A DNA stretch of 46,413 nucleotides from Bacillota bacterium (GTDB taxonomy: Bacteria > Bacillota > Sulfobacillia > Sulfobacillales > Sulfobacillaceae). Below, piece by piece: positions 33,789 to 42,364 of the stretch (its first letter is position 1; each line of letters opens with the position of its first letter). The notes under the pieces were generated by a model. The model was given only the letters and a program-made list of their open reading frames with translations, did not search any database and was not told the DNA's origin. Made by a program: the position numbers and the translations under genes. The stretch spans positions 1-46,413 of the forward strand of contig JAJZZA010000022.1 of the NCBI GenBank assembly GCA_021797825.1, read 5' to 3'.

Positions 33789-35558
33789 ATGACGACAGAG
33801 ACATTGGAAACACACCAATATGACGTGATTGTGATCGGCGCCGGCGGATCGGGACTTCGCGCGGCGGTGGCCGCCGCCGAAGGCGGGCTGAAGGTGGCGG
33901 TCATTACCAAATCGTTGTTAGGCAAGGCCCATACGGTGATGGCGGAGGGCGGGGCGGCCGCCTCGTTTGGCAACCTGGACGCGCCGGATGGCTGGGAGAC
34001 CCACTTTTACGACACCATGCGCAGCGGGCACTTTATCAACAACTACCGCGCCGTGGAGATTTTTGCCCTGGAAGCGCCGGATCGGGTTCTCGAACTCGAA
34101 GAGTGGGGAGCGGTGTTCGACCGCACGTCCGCAGGACGCATCATGCAGCGCGCGTTCGGCGCCCATAGTTTTCGCCGCTTGTGCCACATCGGCGATCACA
34201 CCGGGCTGGAATTGCTGCGCACGATGCAGTACAAGAGCATTCACTCCGGAATCGACTTTTTTATGGAGGTCACCCTGACCACCCTGCTAAAAGATGGCGA
34301 ACGGGTGGCGGGGGCTTTTGGCTATTACCGGGCTGACGGGCGGTTTGTACTGTTTCGGGCCAAAGCGGTGATACTATCGACCGGGGGCTGGGGAAGAATT
34401 TACAAGATTACCTCCAATTCCTGGGAGAGCACCGGCGACGGCGCCGCCATGGCGTTTCGCGCCGGCGCCGACCTGACGGACATGGAGATGGTGCAGTTTC
34501 ATCCCACCGGGATGGTGTGGCCGCCGGGAGTGCGCGGCCTGCTGGTGACCGAGGGGGTTCGGGGCGAAGGCGGACTGCTTTACAACTCGGAGGGCGAACG
34601 CTTCATGGAGCGCTATGACCCCGCACGCATGGAACTGTCGTCCCGCGACGTGGTGGCGCGCTCCATCTTCAAAGAAGTTCAAGCCGGCCGGGGAACGCCC
34701 CACGGGGGGGCCTGGCTGGATATCTCCCACAAAGGCGCGGAGTACGTCAAGCGCAAGCTGCCGGCGATGTACGAGCAGTTTTTGACCCTGGCTGATTTGG
34801 ACATCACCCGCGAGCGATTCGAGGTGGCCCCTACCTGCCACTACACCATGGGTGGCATCCGTGTCGATGCCGAGAGCTGCGCGTCGAGCGTGCCGGGGCT
34901 GTTTGCCGCCGGCGAGGTGGCAGCCGGGTTGCATGGCGCCAATCGGCTGGGGGGCAACTCGCTGACCGATCTGCTGGTGTTTGGCCGCCGCGCCGGTTTG
35001 GGGGCCAGTGCCTACGTGCAGGCCTGGCAAGGGGACGCGCCCAAGGTGGACCAGGCGACCGTTGAGGCCGAGATGGTCCGCATTGTCGCACCCTTCCAAC
35101 GCAGCGAGGGGATTAATCCCTATCAGCTTCACCAACAGTTGCAGGAACTCATGACGGTTCATGCCGGGATTATGCGTTCCGGTGACGTGCTGGCGGAAGG
35201 TCTGGAAAAAATCTTGGACCTTAAGGACCGTGCGCGGCAGATGATGGCGGCGGGGTCGCGCACCTACAATCCGGGATGGCACGCGGTGTTCGATGTGGAA
35301 AACATGCTGCTGTTGTGTGAAGGGATTGTGCGCAGCGCCCTCGAACGCAAAGAGAGCCGGGGGGCCCATTGGCGCACCGACTATCCCGACGAGCTGGAGG
35401 AGTTTCAGCGCGTCAATTATGTCGAGTCGTATCGTGACGGGGAGATTCAGGTGCGGACCGAAGCGGTTTCCCCCATGCCGGAACGGTTGGCGAAACTGTT
35501 TACCTACGGCAAGGCGCCCGGCCTGGTGTCCCCGGCGGAGAGGGAGGCAATGGGATGA
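33789..35558 (+). CDS. sdhA: Succinate dehydrogenase flavoprotein subunit
   Basis: A 589-aa FAD protein that oxidises succinate to fumarate on the inner side of the membrane. The FAD loop is GAGGSG (17-22); His48 in AHTVMAEGG is the position of the covalently flavinylated His. The active-site blocks QFHPTG, GEGG, TCHYTMGGI and GANRLGGNSLTDLLVFG are intact, and the C-terminal helical domain ends before a short tail. ATG 33789 is chosen over the longer frame inside sdhC. Its stop overlaps sdhB by 4 bp. Confidence 0.92.
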   Translation: MTTETLETHQYDVIVIGAGGSGLRAAVAAAEGGLKVAVITKSLLGKAHTVMAEGGAAASFGNLDAPDGWETHFYDTMRSGHFINNYRAVEIFALEAPDRVLELEEWGAVFDRTSAGRIMQRAFGAHSFRRLCHIGDHTGLELLRTMQYKSIHSGIDFFMEVTLTTLLKDGERVAGAFGYYRADGRFVLFRAKAVILSTGGWGRIYKITSNSWESTGDGAAMAFRAGADLTDMEMVQFHPTGMVWPPGVRGLLVTEGVRGEGGLLYNSEGERFMERYDPARMELSSRDVVARSIFKEVQAGRGTPHGGAWLDISHKGAEYVKRKLPAMYEQFLTLADLDITRERFEVAPTCHYTMGGIRVDAESCASSVPGLFAAGEVAAGLHGANRLGGNSLTDLLVFGRRAGLGASAYVQAWQGDAPKVDQATVEAEMVRIVAPFQRSEGINPYQLHQQLQELMTVHAGIMRSGDVLAEGLEKILDLKDRARQMMAAGSRTYNPGWHAVFDVENMLLLCEGIVRSALERKESRGAHWRTDYPDELEEFQRVNYVESYRDGEIQVRTEAVSPMPERLAKLFTYGKAPGLVSPAEREAMG

Positions 35559-36286
35559 GCGAAGGCATTACGCTGAGCGTCTGGCGCGGAGACAAAGACG
35601 GTGGCGAGGAAGTCGGCTATCAAGTTCCGGCAGTTCCGGGAATGGTGGTGTTGGATGCGCTGCATTGGGTGCAGCAAAACGCCCAACCGGATCTGGCGGT
35701 GCGCTGGAACTGCAAGGCGGCCCATTGCGGATCGTGCGGGGCCGAGGTCAATGGCGAACCGAAGCTTTTGTGCAAGACGCGGTTGGATGATTACGCCGGG
35801 GAAACGGTGCGGGTGCGGCCGATGGCGACTTTTCCCGTCATCAAGGACTTAGTGACCGACGTGTCGTGGAATTACCAGGTTGCCGAACAAATCCCCCCGT
35901 TGGATCCGGCGGTGCCGGCTCCATTTACCATGTATCAGGAAGACGCGTCCAGGGTTCAGGAATTTCACCGCTGTATCGAGTGTTTTTTGTGCCAGGACAC
36001 CTGTCATGTGCTGCGTAACCATGACGGGACGGACAAGTATTTCGGGCCGCGGTTTATGGTAAAAATCGCCGAGTACGAAATGCACGCGGTTGACCAAGGC
36101 GACCGGGTGCCGCTTTTGGCGCAGGCGGCCGGGCTTAACATGTGCAATGTCACCAAGTGCTGCACGGAGGTCTGCCCGCAGCACATCCGGATTACCGACA
36201 ATGCCATCATCCCGTTGAAAGAACGGGTGGTGGATCGCTACTACGACCCGATTAGGACGCTGTTTCGCCGACTTGCCGGCAGATAA
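35555..36286 (+). CDS. sdhB: Succinate dehydrogenase iron-sulfur subunit
   Basis: A 243-aa protein carrying electrons from FAD to quinone. The plant-ferredoxin [2Fe-2S] Cys are 53, 58, 61 and 73 (CKAAHCGSCG ... LLC). Cys140, 143, 146 and 150 form one C-terminal cluster motif (CIECFLCQDTC) and Cys197, 203 and 207 belong to the other (CNVTKCCTEVCP). The second motif lacks the usual CysPro after the fourth Cys, as in Sdh1-like forms. The ATG overlaps the sdhA stop. About 116 bp without clear signals separate it from the next gene. Confidence 0.92.
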   Translation: MSEGITLSVWRGDKDGGEEVGYQVPAVPGMVVLDALHWVQQNAQPDLAVRWNCKAAHCGSCGAEVNGEPKLLCKTRLDDYAGETVRVRPMATFPVIKDLVTDVSWNYQVAEQIPPLDPAVPAPFTMYQEDASRVQEFHRCIECFLCQDTCHVLRNHDGTDKYFGPRFMVKIAEYEMHAVDQGDRVPLLAQAAGLNMCNVTKCCTEVCPQHIRITDNAIIPLKERVVDRYYDPIRTLFRRLAGR

Positions 36287-36402
36287 CGGTTGGCAGCAAA
36301 CCGCCCCGCTCAGCCTCAGCCGGATTGCGGCGGAGGCGCGAGCGGGGCGGCCGCATACTGAACACGCTCTGGCCAAGGAATGGACGAATGGGAGGGGATG
36401 GC

Positions 36403-37545
36403 ATGACCGCGTCATGGAAACATTGGCTAGCGGCCGGGGCGGTGGCGGTGCTGGGGCTGGCGGGTTGCGGACGGTCCGCCGGTTCTTCAGCGCACCCGGC
36501 CCCCCACACCCCAAAGACACCGGCCAAGCAGGCGGCGGGAAAGAAAAGTGCGCCGATCCCTTGGCATAGTCAGGGGTCCTCGCCGATTTTGCCGGGCGAT
36601 GTCCTCATCGCCGATTCGCACAACAACCGGATTCTGCTGGTGACGCCGCAGAAAAAGATCGTTTGGCAGTTTCCCTCGCCTGGCCAACCCTCACCGCTGC
36701 ACGATGACGACGACGTCTTCTTCGGCCCCCATTGGGACGAAATCATCACCAACCAGGAAGGGTACGATGTCGTTTCAATTATCAATTTCAAGACCAAGCG
36801 GGTGGTTTGGAATTACGGACACGGCGGCCAGCCCGGCAGTGCGCCGGGGTACCTGCACACCCCGGACGATGCCTTCTTGTACAACAGTCCGCAAGGGCAG
36901 TACGTTACCGTGGCGGACATCGCCAATCAACGCATCCTGTTCATCCGCCGGTCCACCCACCAGATTTTCAAACAGTACGGTCAGACCGGCGTCCAGACCA
37001 TCAACCCGCCGGCCACCTATTCCGCGCCCAACGGAGATTTTCCCGCGCCCAACGGCGGCATGCTGGTCACCCAAATCAATGGCAACGACGCCATCTTGCT
37101 GAACCGCAACAATCAGGTCGTCTGGACGGTCCATTTTCCTCCCCAGTTCTATTATCCTTCGGATGCCAATTTTACCCCCCACGGCAACATCATCGTGGCG
37201 TTTTACACCAATCCGGGCGCCCTGATCAAAATGTCTCCCGCCGGGAAAGTGCTCTGGCAGTATTCTTTGAGCTCGGGCCCGGGCAAACTCAACAAGCCGT
37301 CGCTGGCGGTGGAACTCCCCAACGGCATGATTATGGTCAACGACGACCACAACGACCGGGTGATAATCATCAATCCCCAGACCAAGCAGATTGTCTGGCA
37401 ATATGGACATACCGGGGTTCCGGGCACCGCCCCGGGATATCTCAATGTTCCCGACGGCATGGACTTCTTGCCGGCGGGAATTGTTCCCGGCGGGCATAAC
37501 CCGGTTGGCCATCATTTGTGGAGCTACCCCGGCGAAGGCCGCTAG
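36403..37545 (+). CDS. Lipoprotein with beta-propeller repeats
   Basis: A 380-aa secreted lipoprotein. The type II signal peptide has core LAAGAVAVLG and lipobox LAGC with Cys22. A Pro/Lys/Ala linker leads to a repeat domain in which blocks such as NNRILLVTPQKKIVWQF, KRVVWNYGHGG, NQVVWTVHF and KQIVWQYGHTG recur every 45-60 residues, each with DxHNxR-like or NPQTKQIVW strands. This is a PQQ/NHL-type beta-propeller; binding partner unknown. ATG 36403 lies behind GGGAGGGGAT; the frame is open 26 codons upstream with Arg-rich, unlikely sequence. Confidence 0.78.
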   Translation: MTASWKHWLAAGAVAVLGLAGCGRSAGSSAHPAPHTPKTPAKQAAGKKSAPIPWHSQGSSPILPGDVLIADSHNNRILLVTPQKKIVWQFPSPGQPSPLHDDDDVFFGPHWDEIITNQEGYDVVSIINFKTKRVVWNYGHGGQPGSAPGYLHTPDDAFLYNSPQGQYVTVADIANQRILFIRRSTHQIFKQYGQTGVQTINPPATYSAPNGDFPAPNGGMLVTQINGNDAILLNRNNQVVWTVHFPPQFYYPSDANFTPHGNIIVAFYTNPGALIKMSPAGKVLWQYSLSSGPGKLNKPSLAVELPNGMIMVNDDHNDRVIIINPQTKQIVWQYGHTGVPGTAPGYLNVPDGMDFLPAGIVPGGHNPVGHHLWSYPGEGR

Positions 37546-37821
37546 TCCCCGGTGAGCTCCGGCGCAAGGCCCGGACACCGGATGGCGGGCGTATCCTGGC
37601 GATGAGAGCCCGCCGGCGCATCTGGCCACCGCGGTGCCACGCATAGCCTGCCCAAAAGACCGGGGCCGCCGTGACGGCTCCCCTCGAGCCCGTGGCACCT
37701 ATATCGCGATGAACCGCATTGAAAGCCCGCTATGGCGGGCGCGGGAGCGCCAGCGTGGCTGCATCCTTTCCCGAGACAGGCCGCCCTCAACTTTTGATCA
37801 CAAGCGGCGTCAGCTACCCGA
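37546..37821. other. Intergenic region with hairpins
   Basis: About 276 bp. GCCCGC-TATG-GCGGGC (near 37727-37742) forms a short hairpin, and GCGGGC...GCCCGC occurs again near 37583-37612, so transcription may weaken here, though no T-run follows. No gene is supported. It marks the edge between chromosomal genes and the accessory right end. Confidence 0.35.
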
Positions 37822-37850
37822 TTGACACAAACCATCACCATTACTAGACT
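37822..37850 (+). promoter_or_regulatory. Promoter of the toxin-antitoxin operon
   Basis: TTGACA (37822-37827), 17-bp spacer, TAGACT (37845-37850). Directly after it, TAGACTAGACTTAGCTAAGTTTAG contains small overlapping repeats (TAGACT twice; CTTAGCTAAG inverted), a likely operator for autoregulation by the antitoxin. Confidence 0.8.
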
Positions 37851-37881
37851 AGACTTAGCTAAGTTTAGGGAGGAGAGGCTG

Positions 37882-38127
37882 TTGAAGTCGGTAAACGTGC
37901 ATGAAGCGAAGACGAACCTGTCCCGATTATTGGAGGAAGTCAGTCAAGGCGCCGAGGTGACCATTGCCCGAGCTGGGAAACCGGTCGCTCGCTTGGTGCC
38001 TTTTGAAAAACCAGAAGGAGTCAAGCGTGTGCCCGGATTTCTCCGGGGGAAGATTCGTATTGCCGACGATTTTGACGGTCCTCTGCCACCTGACCTTCAA
38101 GCCGGATTCGAAGGGGCAGACTCGTGA
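37882..38127 (+). CDS. Type II antitoxin, Phd/YefM family
   Basis: An 81-aa antitoxin. The N-terminus KSVNVHEAKTNLSRLLEEVSQG and IARAGKPVARLVPFE form the DNA-binding Phd/YefM domain; the tail from about residue 50 (FLRGKIRIADDFDGPLPPD) wraps the toxin. TTG 37882 is the start because GGGAGGAGAGG lies 5 bases before it and the longer frame would begin inside the promoter. It neutralises the toxin and represses the operon. Its stop overlaps the toxin GTG by 4 bp. Confidence 0.88.
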   Translation: MKSVNVHEAKTNLSRLLEEVSQGAEVTIARAGKPVARLVPFEKPEGVKRVPGFLRGKIRIADDFDGPLPPDLQAGFEGADS

Positions 38128-38504
38128 GGTTACTGCTGGATACTCACGTCTTTTTATGGTACGTGGCCGATTCCCGCGAATTGTCCGAGCGGACGCGCGA
38201 AATCATTGCTAAGGCCGATGAGGTATTCGTCAGTGCGGCCTCAATATGGGAAGCGGCGATTAAAGTTGGACTGGGTAAGCTGGAGGCACCTCTCGCTGAC
38301 TTGGTGTCAGGCATTTCCGCAAGCGGGTTCCAGGAGCTACCCGTGATTTGCCGTCATGCCATTTTGGTGGCCAGCCTGCCTCAGGTTCACCGTGATCCGT
38401 TCGACCGTCTTTTGATCGCCCAGGCTATCGACGGTCCACTGAAACTGCTGACGGCGGATCCGGTTTTCAGGGAATACACCGAGCTAGCAGAACTCGTATT
38501 CTAA
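38124..38504 (+). CDS. PIN-domain toxin, VapC family
   Basis: A 126-aa PIN ribonuclease. The acidic residues are Asp6 in LLLDTHVFLWY, Glu43 in SIWEAAIK, and the Asp pair in HRDPFDRLLIAQA, with TADPVF near the end. Such toxins cleave tRNA or rRNA when the antitoxin is degraded. The GTG overlaps the antitoxin stop. The pair sits at the edge of the insertion-sequence-rich region, as these cassettes often do. Confidence 0.88.
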   Translation: MRLLLDTHVFLWYVADSRELSERTREIIAKADEVFVSAASIWEAAIKVGLGKLEAPLADLVSGISASGFQELPVICRHAILVASLPQVHRDPFDRLLIAQAIDGPLKLLTADPVFREYTELAELVF

Positions 38505-38571
38505 CGACGTAATGGTGCCAGTGGCCGGATACGGGGGGTTAAAACAGTTTCCTAACACTTTACTTATGGTT

Positions 38572-38590
38572 ATCCATTGTTGTAATGGAT
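38572..38590. repeat. Inverted repeat near the left end of the IS607-like element
   Basis: ATCCATT (38572-38578) and AATGGAT (38584-38590) around GTTGT, a perfect 7-bp repeat just before the tnpA start. It may be a binding site for the serine transposase. IS607 elements have no terminal inverted repeats, so the exact left end cannot be fixed. Confidence 0.4.
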
Positions 38591-38599
38591 TGAAAACTT

Positions 38600-39216
38600 G
38601 TGGGCATTCGAGAAACTGCAGAATTTTTAGGAGTCACCCCCTCGACATTCCGTCGAGGGGAGCATGAAGGCAAGCTGGTCCCCGATGAACGCACGGCGGG
38701 GGGTATCGGCGTTACGACTTGGTGCGGTTGCGACCTGAGCCGTTTCACCGACTGAACCCGCCTCGCAAAACCGTGGCGTATGCCCGCGTGTCGAGTCATC
38801 ACGACCACAAAGACGATCGGGAGCGGCAAAAGCAAGTGCTGGAGCTCTATTGTGCCCGTCAAGGGTGGACCTTGGAGGTCGTGGCGGATCTCGGATCCGG
38901 GATGAATTATCACCAAAAGGGGCTGCAGCGGCTCTTGAATGACATTCTGGCCGATCGCATCGGTCGACTCGTCATCACGCACAAAGATCGACGCTTGCGG
39001 TTTGGCGCGGAATTTGTTGTCGCTATTTGTGAGGCCAAACAGGTGGAAGTCATCATTCTCCACCAAGGCGAAGACACCACCTTTGAGGAAGAATTGGCGC
39101 GGGATGTCCTCGAAATCATCACCGTGTTTTCGGCTCGGCTCTACGGCATCCGCTCCCGCAAGAACCAAAAATTATTAGACGGTGTGAAACACGCGGGGGA
39201 GGCGGCGTCGTCATGA
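38600..39216 (+). pseudogene. tnpA: IS607-type serine recombinase TnpA, -1 frameshift
   Basis: Read from GTG 38600, the first 33 codons give a MerR-type helix-turn-helix (RETAEFLGVTPSTFRRGEHEGKL, then PDERT). At 38698-38704 the sequence is G GGG GGT; a -1 step there continues as AGGYRRYDLVRL and the full serine recombinase (VAYARVSSHHDHKDDRERQKQVLE, LVITHKDRRLRFG). Together they make 205 aa, the usual IS607 TnpA length. Without the shift, translation ends at a TGA at 38753 after 51 codons. Either a single G was lost, or this is programmed slippage. The stop overlaps the tnpB start. Confidence 0.75.
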
Positions 39217-40389
39217 TTTTGGCCCCTAAAATTGCCCTCGATCCCAATGATGTACAGGAAACCTACTTTCGCAGGGCGGCCGGGATAGCCCGTTTTGCCT
39301 ACAACTGGGCCCTAGCGGAATGGCAACGGCAAGACGCGGCCTGGCCAGCGGATCCGTCCTGGTCTAAGCCGTCAGACCCGGCGGTGCGCCGTCAATTGAA
39401 GGCGATCAAGGCCGACCCGTTTCCCTGGATGCGGGACGGCACCAAGAACGCGCCGCAGCAGATGGCCCTCGTCGACTTGGGCCAAGCATTTAAGAATGTT
39501 TTCGCGGGCACCGCGGCGTATCCGACGTTTCACACGCAGGGCCAACACAATAGCTTTTCGCTCACGAATGATCAATTTACCGTCAAAGGCCGCAAAGTGC
39601 AGATTCCGAAGTTGGGCTGGGTGCGGATGCACGAGTCATTACGTTTCGTGGGGAAAGTGCTGGGCGGGACGATCTCTCGGCTTGCGGACCACTGGTTTCT
39701 GAGTGTTACCGTCGAGATGCCCGATCCGCTAGTCGTCCGCTGCGAAAACCAAGCGGTGGTCGGCGTGGACTGGGGTGTATCGGCGTTAGCGACGCGCTCG
39801 ACCGGCGAGAAAATCGTGGGACCGAAAGGCTATGCCGCCGCCCAAAAACAACGGCGTCGATGGCAGCAACATTTCAGCCGCCAAATGGACGCCGCCAAAG
39901 TTCGTGCCGGGTTGAATCCTGGCCAGTCTCCGCAAGGGATGCCCCTTGCGCGGTCGCAGAAGATGCAGAAAACCCAACGCCGCATCGCCCGACTCCATGC
40001 CCAGATGGCGAATATCCGGGCCGATGCGGTACACCAACTGACCACCGATCTGGTGCAGCGCCGCGATGTCATCGCCATGGAGGATCTGAACGGGGCGGGG
40101 ATGCTGAAAAATAAAAGCCATTGCCGATAGGGGTTTTGGGGACTTTCGCCGCCAGTTAGCATTTAAGGTGGCCCAATGCGGCAAGACGGTGGTCGTCGTG
40201 AATCGTTGGTATCCGAGTAGCAAAACCTGCTCGACCTGTGGGTATCGTGTCCCCAAAATGTCGCTGTCGGTACGCGAGGAGAGCTGCCCAGAATGCCACA
40301 CGCATCATGATCGCGACGTGAACGCAGCGATCAATTTGCAACACGGGGCCGAGAGTTCGATGGGTGGCTACCCATCCGTTGCTGGGTAA
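39213..40389 (+). pseudogene. tnpB: TnpB RNA-guided nuclease gene, broken
   Basis: A Cas12-ancestor TnpB split in two frames. The first part (39213-40116) holds Asp186 in GVDWG and Glu290 in MEDL of the RuvC-like site. Reading then must move to the frame starting GCC at 40117 (AIADRGFGDFRRQLAFKVAQCGKTV), which carries the zinc finger CSTCG...CPECH and the third catalytic Asp in DRDVNAAIN. Compared with relatives the segment between MLKNK and AIAD lacks a few residues (about HLAK), so a small deletion, not recoding, is the likely cause. The protein is probably inactive. Confidence 0.82.
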
Positions 40390-40419
40390 CCCTGGCCCTG
40401 CTCGGCGACAGCTTGTGGA

Positions 40420-40526
40420 GTGCCCTCCCGTGGACCAGACACCACTGGGCACCGGCCCGTCCCGTACTGTGGGAGTCTGTCCCGCTTTGTGGGACGACCG
40501 GCGTCAGCCCTAAGAAGCGGTGACGC
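40420..40526 (+). ncRNA. Possible omega-RNA hairpins of the IS607 element
   Basis: Just after tnpB four hairpins stand in series: GTGCCC/GGGCAC (40420-40425 and 40447-40452) with inner GTGG/CCAC, TCCC/GGGA (40460-40474), GTCCCGC-TTT-GTGGGAC (40479-40495), and GCGTCA/TGACGC (40501-40526). TnpB guide RNAs lie at this place, overlapping the 3' end of tnpB and extending past the element end. The exact right end and guide cannot be fixed from one copy. Confidence 0.4.
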
Positions 40527-40947
40527 GATGAACCAGGAAGGTGGTGCCAGATTTGATCCGTGATGATCAGAAATGGATAGGTCCATCCGACGGTTTCGAC
40601 GCATGCTGTCACTCGACCCATAGGATGCCCCAGATCGTGCCGCTGTTGATCGCGGCCAGTGGATGCGGCCGGGGCCAGCTCACCTCCGTTCCGACATGAC
40701 ATGTCCATGACGCGTGGCTTAAAGGCGTGATCTAATCGCCGGGCACACCCGCATCCGTGCGGCTCCTGCTGATCGGCCCCGAGGTCTTGGCCCGCTTAAC
40801 TCCCTCTTGGCTATCGCCCCATAGGGCATGCTCGGTGATGGGATCGGCTCCGCAAGGGGTTGACCTCCCGACGGTGCAATCCCGCAAAGCGGTATCGGCG
40901 TATTTTGAGGGCGATGAATATACTCCTCGCGTTTCACATTTGGTGAT
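40527..40947. other. Region between two decayed elements
   Basis: About 420 bp. Minus-strand frames contain pieces such as GWTYPFLIITDQIWHHL that may be transposase debris, but I cannot assign them. No gene, RNA or strong repeat is supported. Confidence 0.3.
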
Positions 40948-41930
40948 TTAGGCAGCCGACTTGAATACGGGGAATTTGCGTGTTGGCAGGGTGTTGAGCT
41001 GGGCGTGATGGCGGCCGCTGGTATCGGCCAAACAGCCGATGATCGCCTGCGTGAACAGCCCGAACGTCGGATTATACCGCCCAGGGAGGCCCCACCCGTA
41101 CTCGCTGCAAAGCTTGTTTGTTCGCCTGCACAAACTTCCGGGCTGTGCGGTGAGGTTGCGGTGGGGGGAATACGTCGGCAACCCGCGTCAGGTCATCGTG
41201 AGGCGTGCCGCCGCGGCCAGCACAGAGGCAGGGCGTGGATGCCGGGCGTTATCCCGCACGAAGGGGATCGACCGGTCCGTGAACTGGGCCGCCCGTTTTT
41301 TCCGGAGCGTGACCACGCTCTCCCGGTTGCGGTCGGTGTCATGGGTGCGGGTGCTGACCGGGGGCGTGATCGCGGATAAGGCCCCGAGCCCGTTAACGCC
41401 TTGACGCCCGAAGGGCGTCGGCCGCAGGATACGGGTCAGACACCACCAGGAGACCAAGACGACACGCCTCGCTTCGACGAAAAAACCGGCGGCGCCATGT
41501 CTCGACCTCGTGTAAATTTGGGGTAAGTTCGGCATCCCGAAAAAGCTGCGGCGCGACCAGGTTCGCATGGGTGGGGATTTGACCGGTGTGCCGACGGCCA
41601 ACCCCGTTGTTTTAGCCAGGCCCGGACTGGGGTCGGACCGCGGCGGACGCCGGTCAGGGATTCGATCCGGTCCCCGGCTTCTGGCACGGTGTGGGGCGGT
41701 TGGGCAGTAAAGGCCCCCAGCAGGGTGGTGGCCTGGCGGTCCCCGGCCGGTGTTTGGGGATGCGGGTTAAGCGGTCGGAGGGCCTCGAGGCCTCCGGCCG
41801 CGTCGGCGTGAAGGGCACTGCGCACGGTGCCCGCCGATACGCCCTGCGGGAGTCGTTGGCGTGCTGACGACGGACCAACATATTCAACGACCCCGTTGTT
41901 TGCTAAAATGACATGAACATATTCGGTTGG
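40948..41930 (-). pseudogene. Decayed IS630-family transposase
   Basis: Successive minus-strand frames spell an IS630 transposase: the N-terminal HTH part AGTVRSALHADAAGGLEALRP, then QPPHTVPEAGDRIESLTGV and AWLKQRGWP (41436-41930); the middle VNGLGALSAI, STRTHDTDRNRESVV and AAQFTDRSIPFVRDNARH (41188-41460); and the C-terminal PTYSPHRNLTAQ with LFTQAIIGCLAD (40948-41181). At least two frame changes and several lost catalytic positions (DNAR kept, the final Glu region altered) show that it is dead. Confidence 0.7.
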
Positions 41931-42188
41931 CACGCGTCGCCCAGGGACTTTTATGGTCGCTGGGTGCCTAGGTTTGTTTTGCCGGAGCGAAAGTCGCGTC
42001 ATCGGCGTTGGGTACCGGCCGGGGGCCATCGCGACGAAACACGGGGGGCGTGTTGATGGCGCGCTGGCGGCTTTCCGGGGGTCGGGGCAGCGCTTCCCGA
42101 ACTCGGGAAAAGAGACGGTGCTTGGGCGCTACGGGATGGTTCGCACCCGTTATCGGCCAGGCTGGCGGCGTCTTTTTGGGCGATAACC

Positions 42189-42239
42189 GCAAAGGCGGGG
42201 GGCGCCCCGCCTTTGCCCGGATTTTCGGGTAAAATCCGG
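42189..42239. terminator. Tandem strong hairpins
   Basis: Hairpin 1: arms GCAAAGGCGGGG (42189-42200) and CCCCGCCTTTGC (42205-42216), loop GGCG. Hairpin 2 directly follows: CCGGATTTT (42217-42225) and AAAATCCGG (42231-42239), loop CGGGT. Both stems are perfect. They separate the decayed IS630 from the GGDEF gene and may stop transcription from either side; no T-run follows on the plus strand. Confidence 0.55.
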
Positions 42240-42268
42240 CCGCTCCCCAACAAGGAGTTTTTCGGCAG

Positions 42269-42335
42269 ATACCCGAATACTGTAAATCGGCGTTCGCAAG
42301 TCGCCAAAATTACAGCAATCATGTATTTCGGGTAT
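42269..42335 (+). promoter_or_regulatory. Nested inverted repeat in the leader of the GGDEF gene
   Basis: Three nested arm pairs: ATACCCGAATAC (42269-42280) with GTATTTCGGGTAT (42323-42335, one extra T), CTGTAA (42280-42285) with TTACAG (42310-42315), and GGCG (42289-42292) with CGCC (42302-42305). As RNA this is a 67-nt stem interrupted by an internal loop, ending 29 nt before the ATG. It does not match the c-di-GMP-I or -II riboswitch patterns I know. It could be a new cis-regulator, or a DNA site. Confidence 0.45.
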
Positions 42336-42364
42336 GCCAAGCGCAAGAGGAAAAGGGTGGGCCA

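Noticed and set aside
42240-42364. c-di-GMP-I or -II riboswitch before the GGDEF gene
   Set aside because: The conserved GEMM motifs (CACGCACAGGGCAAACC-type core and GNRA tetraloop with receptor) are not present.
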